Source of the DNA: an uncultured Fretibacterium sp.
GTDB lineage: Bacteria; Synergistota; Synergistia; Synergistales; Aminobacteriaceae
Reading direction: 5' to 3'
Assembly: GCF_938030725.1 (NCBI RefSeq)
Contig: NZ_CALHIQ010000074.1
Span: forward strand, 1-8,508
Length of the DNA stretch: 8,508 nucleotides
The notes beneath the pieces were generated by a model. It made no database searches. It was not told the DNA's origin and saw nothing but the letters and a program-made list of their open reading frames with translations. The translations under genes were made by a program, and so were the position numbers. Positions 1-5,800 of the stretch are shown here, piece after piece. How positions within the stretch are numbered: the first letter of the stretch is position 1; each line of letters begins with the position of its first letter.

Positions 1-2704
1 AACCCGCGTACTTCAACAGCTCTCCTTCCTCCGGCCCCAAGACCTTCAGCACCTTTGCCCCGGACGCCTCATCAGCCATCAACGCGGAGCCCGTCACCTC
101 AAGGCCTACCGCCGCAACGCTCGCTCCCGCAGGCAGCGTCGCCGTCAGGACCGGCAGAGGCTTTGCCTCGTCGATGAAGCCGTCGGAGCTCACGGTCCTC
201 TCCGCGACCTCCCAGCCCACGTCCGCGTTCAGCTTCACCTGCCCCGTCTTTCGATCGACGATCAGGTCGCCCCTCTCCAGCCCGGAGTCCGCAAGCATCT
301 TTGCCGCCAGGGACAACGATTCTGACGGACCACTCCCCAGGACGAGCTTGGGCTTCACCGCGGCAATCTTCCCGTCCGTCCCCTTCGGCAGCTGCGGGGC
401 GACGCCCTGCACCGGAACCTTCGGGACGCTGGGGTGCTTGATATCCGGACTTACCGGCGGCTTGACGTCCGGGCTCACGTCAGGACTTGTCGGCGCCGGC
501 AGGGCGGCAACCTTCGCCAGCACCAGGGAGGCGGCTACCCTGCGCTCCGCCGGGATCAGGTCGATCCGGCCTCCGTCCCGGACGTACACCACCAGGCCGT
601 ATTTCTTATCCGGGACGAACGGCTCATCTCCGGGCATCACCGTACCATCCTCGTGCTGCACCGCAAAGTGCCCGTCCAGGTAATCCCTCGGGGTCTCCGC
701 GTAACGGAAAATCTCCCCCGTCCCCTTGGGACGCGCCTCGAACAGCGTGACGTCCTTCGGCGCAGTGGCGCGGAAGCGCTTGCCCTCAACCAGGAAACCC
801 ACCGCCGCCAGCGTGCGCGCCTTCGACACCTCCAGCGCGATCAGCGGGAAGGGCGAGGCCCCACTCAACTTGATCCCCTCCGCCTTCCCCAGCTCCTCCA
901 TGACCGTCTCCAGCCGGGACCGGCTCGGGTACAGCAGGCCGTCGCCACCAAGGCGGAAGTCTTCAGGGGCCGCGCCTATTTCTGATAACAGCTCCACAGC
1001 CGAACCGGACCTCACTCCAAAGGGACGCTTCCCCTCCGCCCCGCCCGGAAGTATCGCCCCGATCGGGACGAACCCCGGCACGTTCGGCTCTGCGCCCAGC
1101 GCCTCACCCCACACCGTGACCGTTGCGGACAGGCCGCCAGCCGACCGGACCATGACAACGTAAGAAGCGCCGTCCTTATACTGCTTCTTCAACGTCACCG
1201 TGGCCGCACCGCCCCCGTGGTCCTCCAGGAGGAGGTCGTCAACGGCCCCCTGACCCTCGGCCTTCGCCACGGTCCAGGTCAACACCTCGGGCTTCGCGTC
1301 AGAGGGGACGATCGTCGCCGTCAACGCAACGCTCTCGCCCTCCTTCAACGCTCGGCCGGGTCCGCCCAGGGCGATCCCCGCCGCCGGCGGAAGGGCGTTC
1401 ACCACCTTCAACACCGCGCCGGGCGTCAACGCCACGTCGTCGCTGGCCACCGGGACGCCCAGCACGCCCGTCACCGCAAGGGACACGCGGTGCAGTCCCT
1501 CGGAGGCGGCCTTCACCTCGATCTCCGGCCCATCGGTCCCGGAGAGGACCGTCAGGCCGGGTGCAGCGGTCCACCTGTACTTCAAGCCCGAAAGGTCCCC
1601 CGTGGAGGGGTAGGGACGGGCACGAATCTTCCGCGTCTCCCCGACGAGCATCGTGCGCACGTCGGCCGCGTCCAGCACCACCGAGGCCACGGGAAGCTGC
1701 GCCGGGTCCGTGATTTTCCCCGGCGCTCCTGGCGAGGTCCCCCACCCCTCGCTGGGCTGGGTCTCCTTCACCTTCAGCCAGTAGCAGTCGATCCAACCGT
1801 AGCCGTAAGCCCCAACGATCCCCCCGGTATAGGCCGGCTGGGCCTTCACGGAGTCGCAGACCGAAACGCAATACCTGAATATCTCCGGCATGGGGCTGAA
1901 TCCTCCGACAACGCCCCCTGCGTCCATCTCGCTCTCTACCTCGGAACAGAGCGCGGTACAGTTCTCCAGCGCCCCCTTGTTCCAATAGGAAAACCCTAGG
2001 ATGCCGCCGGCATAGGGAAAACCACCGGCTTCGACAGCCTTGGCCGTACCGAAGGTGACGCAGTTACGGATCATGCCGCCACCGTTAAGAGAGGCGATCC
2101 CACCAACATAAGAGTTGGCGGGGCTGGAACCTCGAAGGTTAAAGGACGTCGTACAGTTGAGGACGTTTCCATCCGTCCAGCTCGTGATTCCCGCCGCGCC
2201 GTTGGATTTCCTGTTGGTGATGGAGCCCATGACCGTCACATCTCTCACCGTGCCCGTCGGTGCGACATGACCGAAGAAGGAACCGGAGTGACTGAGAGCC
2301 CCTGTGGCCGGGCTGCGTGGAAGATAGGCGCCCGTCGAAATAGTCACGCCCTTGACGGCATGGCCTCCACCGTCAAAGGTTCCCGCAAACCCGGCCAGGT
2401 CCCCGTAGGCGCACATCCAGCCGATAGGAGACCACTCCCTTCCCGCCATGGTAATGTCCCGCGTCAGGAGGACGTACTTGTCCTTGAAATCGTTGCCGTC
2501 TGAGACCAGTTTGGCCAACCCGGCCAGGTGCTCCGCCGTCTCGATGAGATAGGGGTCGGCTTCCGTCCCGGCATGTTGTTGATCGAACCAGGACGTGTCG
2601 GCCACGTCGGACCACAACTCCGCACTCAGCGCCGCAGGCTGTAAGCCCAGCAGCACCACACCAAGAGCTACGACACCGGCAATGCCATGCAGCCATCTGC
2701 GCAT
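1..2704 (-). CDS. Gene A: secreted GLUG-repeat surface protein, 3' end beyond window
   Basis: The frame is open from an ATG at 2704 to the left edge (901 codons, no stop), so the C-terminus is missing. Residues 1-28 form a signal peptide (hydrophobic core, then ALSA before ELWSD). Residues 29-313 are a GLUG-type solenoid: an N-terminal cap (HLAGLAKLVSDGNDF, then WSPIG and GTFDGGGHAVKGV) and five coils with GGI-x-G and NC/DC motifs. Two Ig-like regions follow (about 337-427 and 429-533). Residues about 545-734 and 767-901 are two divergent copies of the domain found at the C-terminus of gene B, separated by a Pro-rich SPDV linker (735-766). GLUG proteins are usually cell-surface adhesins or proteases; no protease motif is seen, so adhesion is only an inference. 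An AAAGGAG site 9 nt upstream supports this start. By analogy with B, the lost end probably completes domain copy 2 and adds a sorting tail. Confidence 0.93.
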   Translation of the reverse strand, partial: MRRWLHGIAGVVALGVVLLGLQPAALSAELWSDVADTSWFDQQHAGTEADPYLIETAEHLAGLAKLVSDGNDFKDKYVLLTRDITMAGREWSPIGWMCAYGDLAGFAGTFDGGGHAVKGVTISTGAYLPRSPATGALSHSGSFFGHVAPTGTVRDVTVMGSITNRKSNGAAGITSWTDGNVLNCTTSFNLRGSSPANSYVGGIASLNGGGMIRNCVTFGTAKAVEAGGFPYAGGILGFSYWNKGALENCTALCSEVESEMDAGGVVGGFSPMPEIFRYCVSVCDSVKAQPAYTGGIVGAYGYGWIDCYWLKVKETQPSEGWGTSPGAPGKITDPAQLPVASVVLDAADVRTMLVGETRKIRARPYPSTGDLSGLKYRWTAAPGLTVLSGTDGPEIEVKAASEGLHRVSLAVTGVLGVPVASDDVALTPGAVLKVVNALPPAAGIALGGPGRALKEGESVALTATIVPSDAKPEVLTWTVAKAEGQGAVDDLLLEDHGGGAATVTLKKQYKDGASYVVMVRSAGGLSATVTVWGEALGAEPNVPGFVPIGAILPGGAEGKRPFGVRSGSAVELLSEIGAAPEDFRLGGDGLLYPSRSRLETVMEELGKAEGIKLSGASPFPLIALEVSKARTLAAVGFLVEGKRFRATAPKDVTLFEARPKGTGEIFRYAETPRDYLDGHFAVQHEDGTVMPGDEPFVPDKKYGLVVYVRDGGRIDLIPAERRVAASLVLAKVAALPAPTSPDVSPDVKPPVSPDIKHPSVPKVPVQGVAPQLPKGTDGKIAAVKPKLVLGSGPSESLSLAAKMLADSGLERGDLIVDRKTGQVKLNADVGWEVAERTVSSDGFIDEAKPLPVLTATLPAGASVAAVGLEVTGSALMADEASGAKVLKVLGPEEGELLKYAG
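407..502 (-). repeat. SPDV linker of gene A
   Basis: It encodes LPAPTSPDVSPDV, KPPVSPDIKHP and SVPKVPV, and lies between the two copies of the C-terminal domain. It is a shorter and more decayed version of the second linker of gene B and shares a 32-base exact match with it. Confidence 0.85.
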
Positions 2705-2713
2705 GGGTTCACG

Positions 2714-2720
2714 CTCCTTT
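2714..2720 (-). promoter_or_regulatory. Ribosome binding site of gene A
   Basis: The coding strand reads AAAGGAG, then nine bases, then the ATG at 2704. This near-consensus Shine-Dalgarno site fixes the start of gene A and places the signal peptide directly at the N-terminus. Confidence 0.85.
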
Positions 2721-2731
2721 CAAAACTATTG

Positions 2732-2741
2732 TTGCCTCCCC
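2732..2741 (-). promoter_or_regulatory. Shared leader box upstream of gene A
   Basis: The coding strand reads GGGGAGGCAA followed by CAATAGT, 27 nt before the start codon of gene A. The gene B copy is followed by ATAAAGT at the corresponding place. Similar sequence at a similar distance suggests a conserved leader or regulatory site. Confidence 0.45.
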
Positions 2742-2760
2742 CAAACGCGCCTCTTCATTT

Positions 2761-2882
2761 TTGCCTCCCCTGAAAGGGGACGGCCAGACTGCCAGCGATT
2801 CCCCGAAGGGGAAAGCTGTGCAGCGTGCTTCGCAAACCTTCGGTCCGGCTGGTTTCTTCATCAGGTGTCGCCGAAGGCGGCG
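2761..2882. repeat. Hairpin-rich intergenic element between genes B and A
   Basis: This stretch begins with TTGCCTCCCCT, identical over 11 bp to 7311-7321 in the other gap. It then has a CCCC/GGGG hairpin (2767-2779), a 6-bp TTCCCC/GGGGAA hairpin with a 3-nt loop (2799-2813), an AAACC/GGTTT pair (2834-2838 with 2851-2855) and a CGCCG/CGGCG hairpin (2869-2882). CCTTCGG at 2837-2843 can alternatively pair with CCGAAGG at 2871-2877. The 7311 site resembles it further (AGGG, CCA and CTGCAG-like blocks), as expected of a degraded dispersed repeat. No T-run follows any stem on the minus strand, so it is not a clear terminator and read-through from B into A is possible. Confidence 0.45.
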
Positions 2883-2888
2883 GAGGGG

Positions 2889-5800
2889 TTACCCCCTCCG
2901 CCGCAGCACAGCGGGAATGGCCGCAGCGAGCAACAGCAGCCAGCCAAGGCCAGCGTTACACCCGCCACCGCCGCCGTCCTTGCCGTCAGGGCCCGGCTGA
3001 GGCCCCGGGGCTGAATCGCCCTTCAACGACAGCAACGCCAGCGGGTCTACCACCCTGCCGTTCGCCTCGCCGTCCAGGTCGTACTTCCCTCCGTCCCCGA
3101 TGAACACCGTCAGAACGTACCGGCTGCGGGACTGCAATTCATCGACGACCCGGCCGCTCCCGTCCAGCACCGTGAACCGCCCGTCGCCGAACTCCTCCGG
3201 CTTGCCCGACCACTTCAGCAGCGCTCCCGTGTCCGGCCCCATCGCCTTCAGCAGCTCCACCTCGGACGCCTTCTTCGCCATCAGCTCCCTGCCCGTCAGC
3301 TCCAAACCCACGGCCGCAACGTTCGCTCCCTGCGGCAGGGTGGCCGACAGCACTGGCAGCGTCCGAACCCGCTTCACCATGGAACCGGCCGGCAGCACCT
3401 TCCTGGCCACCTCACGCGCAACCCGGCTCTGGAGCCTCACGACACCCGTATCCGGGTCGAAGACCAGGTCCTTCGCCTTCAGCCCGCTGTCCGACAACGC
3501 CGCTGCAGCGTTCTTTAACGCCGCTGCCTCACTGCCGCCGAAGAACGCGGGCTTCGACGCTCCCACGCCCGCGGGCACACCGTCCGGCAACTTCGGGGCG
3601 ATTCCCGTTTCCGGCTCGCCGGGTACGTCAGGCTCGACGTCCGGACTCAGCGGCGGCTTGACGTCGGGGCTTAGTGGCGGTTTTACGTCCGGGCTCACGT
3701 CAGGACTTGTCGGCGCGGGGGAAGTGTATTTGACCGTGACGATCACGTCGTCCGACAGGCCGGACCCGTCCATCGCCTCGGCCAGCACCCGATACTTCGC
3801 GCCCGAGACCGGGCGCACCAACGTCACCGCCGCCCCCAGCCCGTCGGCGGTGGGCACCAGCTCGATGTCGTCGGCTTCTGCAGAGGCCCCCTCGACCACC
3901 TTGAAGCTCCAATCGCACTGCGGGAAGGAGGCGACCTCCGCCGCCGGCCTGGTGGCCGCATGGATCTCCGCCTTCTGGCCCTTTTGGCTCAACTCAATAC
4001 CTTTAGGGCTCAGGCTCAGGGACTCCAGGCGAACGCGCCGGACCGTGACGGAGGACGTCGGATTGTAGGTCGTCCCACCCAGAAGCCCGTTGCAGGACAA
4101 CTTGAGGCTGGCCATTCCCTCTTTGATCCCCTTGACGAGCGCCGTCTCCGCATTGGGGGCCCCGATGCCCAGGACGTCCTTATCGACGGTCGTCCAACTG
4201 AAGCCGACCGTGCCCTTGTTGGCAGCCGCCTGGGGATAGACCTCCGCCTTGACGGGCGTATCCCTGTTCTCGGTCAAATCCAGCAGGGGGACCACGGCGA
4301 TCGAAGTGGCCGGCAGGCCGGACTCCGAAGCCACGACATCGGTGCTCACCGGCTCGGCACCGCTCCCCACGGCCCGCTCCGCACCCAGGCCCGACACCCA
4401 GCGGCACTCCTTCACCGCACCGGCGTTGTTCCCGGCGATGGCGCCCGAGACCGCGTTCGGCCCGGTCTCAATTTTGCACGCCGCGGAGCTGTTCTCGATC
4501 GTCCCGGTCGCCTTCCCCGCCACGCCGCCGACGGTCCCCCCCCCCGAAAGGCTGCCGCGGGCAAAGCAGTTGTAGGAGTTGACGTCTCCCCAGAAAATAC
4601 CATAAATGCCGCCGAGGGCGATCTGGGGGCTGCTCCCCACGGCAAGGCTTCCGTCGAAAACACAGTTCAGGATCGTGGTGCTCCCAACTCCCGCTCCCGC
4701 TCCCCCTGCGATACCTCCTATCGACGATTCATTTTTCACCCAACAGTCCTCGGAGACCGTCCACTCCGCCAGGCAATTCTCAATATTTTTGTTGAAGGAC
4801 CTTCCCACCACTCCTCCCATATCGAGGCTATAAAACCTGTTTTTTTTCAAAGAGACGGAAAATCGGCTGTGGCAATCCTTTATGGAGATTCTACCATCTG
4901 CAACGATGCCACCCAAGACAAGTGCGCGGGGGTTATCCGGGTCCAGCGGCGTTGTGTCGAAAAAAAGCTCCCCCTCAAAGACGCAGTTTCGAACCGTTCC
5001 GCCGCAGAGGGCGACTATTCCGCCCATCTCCGTGGGACAATCCTTCCCCCTCACCGCCATCCGCGCCCGCACCCGGCAGTCCGAGAGCTCCCCCGTCCCC
5101 TTGTTGGAGGGGCCATAGCTGCCAATGAGGCCGCCTAACGTCACGATGGAGCCTTCTCCTACTTTCTCTATCTCTACACTGACGGAGCCCGTGAAGGAAC
5201 AGTTCTTGATCGTCCCACAGGCTTCTCTGGCCAGGACGCCAACTATTTCTTGCCCGTTACGATTGAAGACGAGGGAGACGTCGCCGGACAGGTTCACGTT
5301 GAGGACCGTCCCCACGTTGTTTCCCACGTTCAAAAAACCGATGGTGCCGAACAGGGGAGATTTTATACGGATCAGGTGCCCCTGCCCGTCGAAGGTCCCA
5401 AGGAACGCCCCGATAGGCGTCCAGTCCCTCTCAACGAGGTTGAGGTCCGCGTCCAGCCGCACCGTCTTATCCTGGAAGGTGTTGCCGCCGTTCGCCAGCT
5501 TCGCCAGCCCCGCGAGCTGCCGCTCCGTAGAGATCGTGAACTCGGACTTGTCCTCGTTGTACCAGCTCACGTCCGCGCTGGCGATCCAGCCCATGTCCGG
5601 ACTGACCGGCCCCGGAACGTCCGGACTAGTCGGCCCCGGAACGTCCGGACTAGTCGGCCCCGGAACGTCCGGGCTAGTCGGCCCCGGAACGTCCGGGCTG
5701 ACTGGATCCGACAGAAGCCCCCGGACCGTGACGGCAGTGGACGGAGTCAGAGGCCCTCCTCCCGGAAGACCGCCGCAGGACAGTTTGAGATCGGTCGTCC

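Larger units (their letters stand above)
4035..5591 (-). repeat. Module 2 of gene B (second copy of the solenoid plus Ig-like domain)
   Basis: Residues 566-1084. The coils read NCSFTGSV, DCRVRARM, NCVFEGEL, DCHSRFSV, NCLAEWTV, NCVFDGSLAVG, NCFARGSLSGG, NSSAACKI and ECRWVSGLG, then SESGLPATSIAVVP and an Ig-like domain ending in SSVTVRR. The parallel order shows a tandem duplication of a whole module of roughly 500 residues. Confidence 0.9.

Noticed and set aside
1217..1999. 260-codon plus-strand frame and an overlapping minus-strand frame (1299-1985)
   Set aside because: Both are out-of-frame readings of gene A, whose own frame is open without interruption from 2704 to the window edge.
2799..2813. 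Terminator of gene B at the TTCCCC/GGGGAA hairpin
   Set aside because: The stem is only 6 bp and no T-run follows on the minus strand, so termination there is not supported.
3015..3095. Dockerin-like or EF-hand calcium loop near GGKYDLDGEANGRVVD in gene B
   Set aside because: The Asp spacing does not fit a canonical 12-residue loop, and the paralogous copy in gene A (RIDLIPAERRVA) lacks the acidic residues.
3960..5138. 392-codon open frame on the plus strand
   Set aside because: Antisense to gene B module 2. Composition is biased to Arg, Gly and Pro and there is no recognisable motif; long shadow frames are expected at this GC content.
5595..5702. Possible CRISPR array
   Set aside because: The units are directly adjacent with no unique spacers, keep a reading frame and encode a Pro-rich linker.
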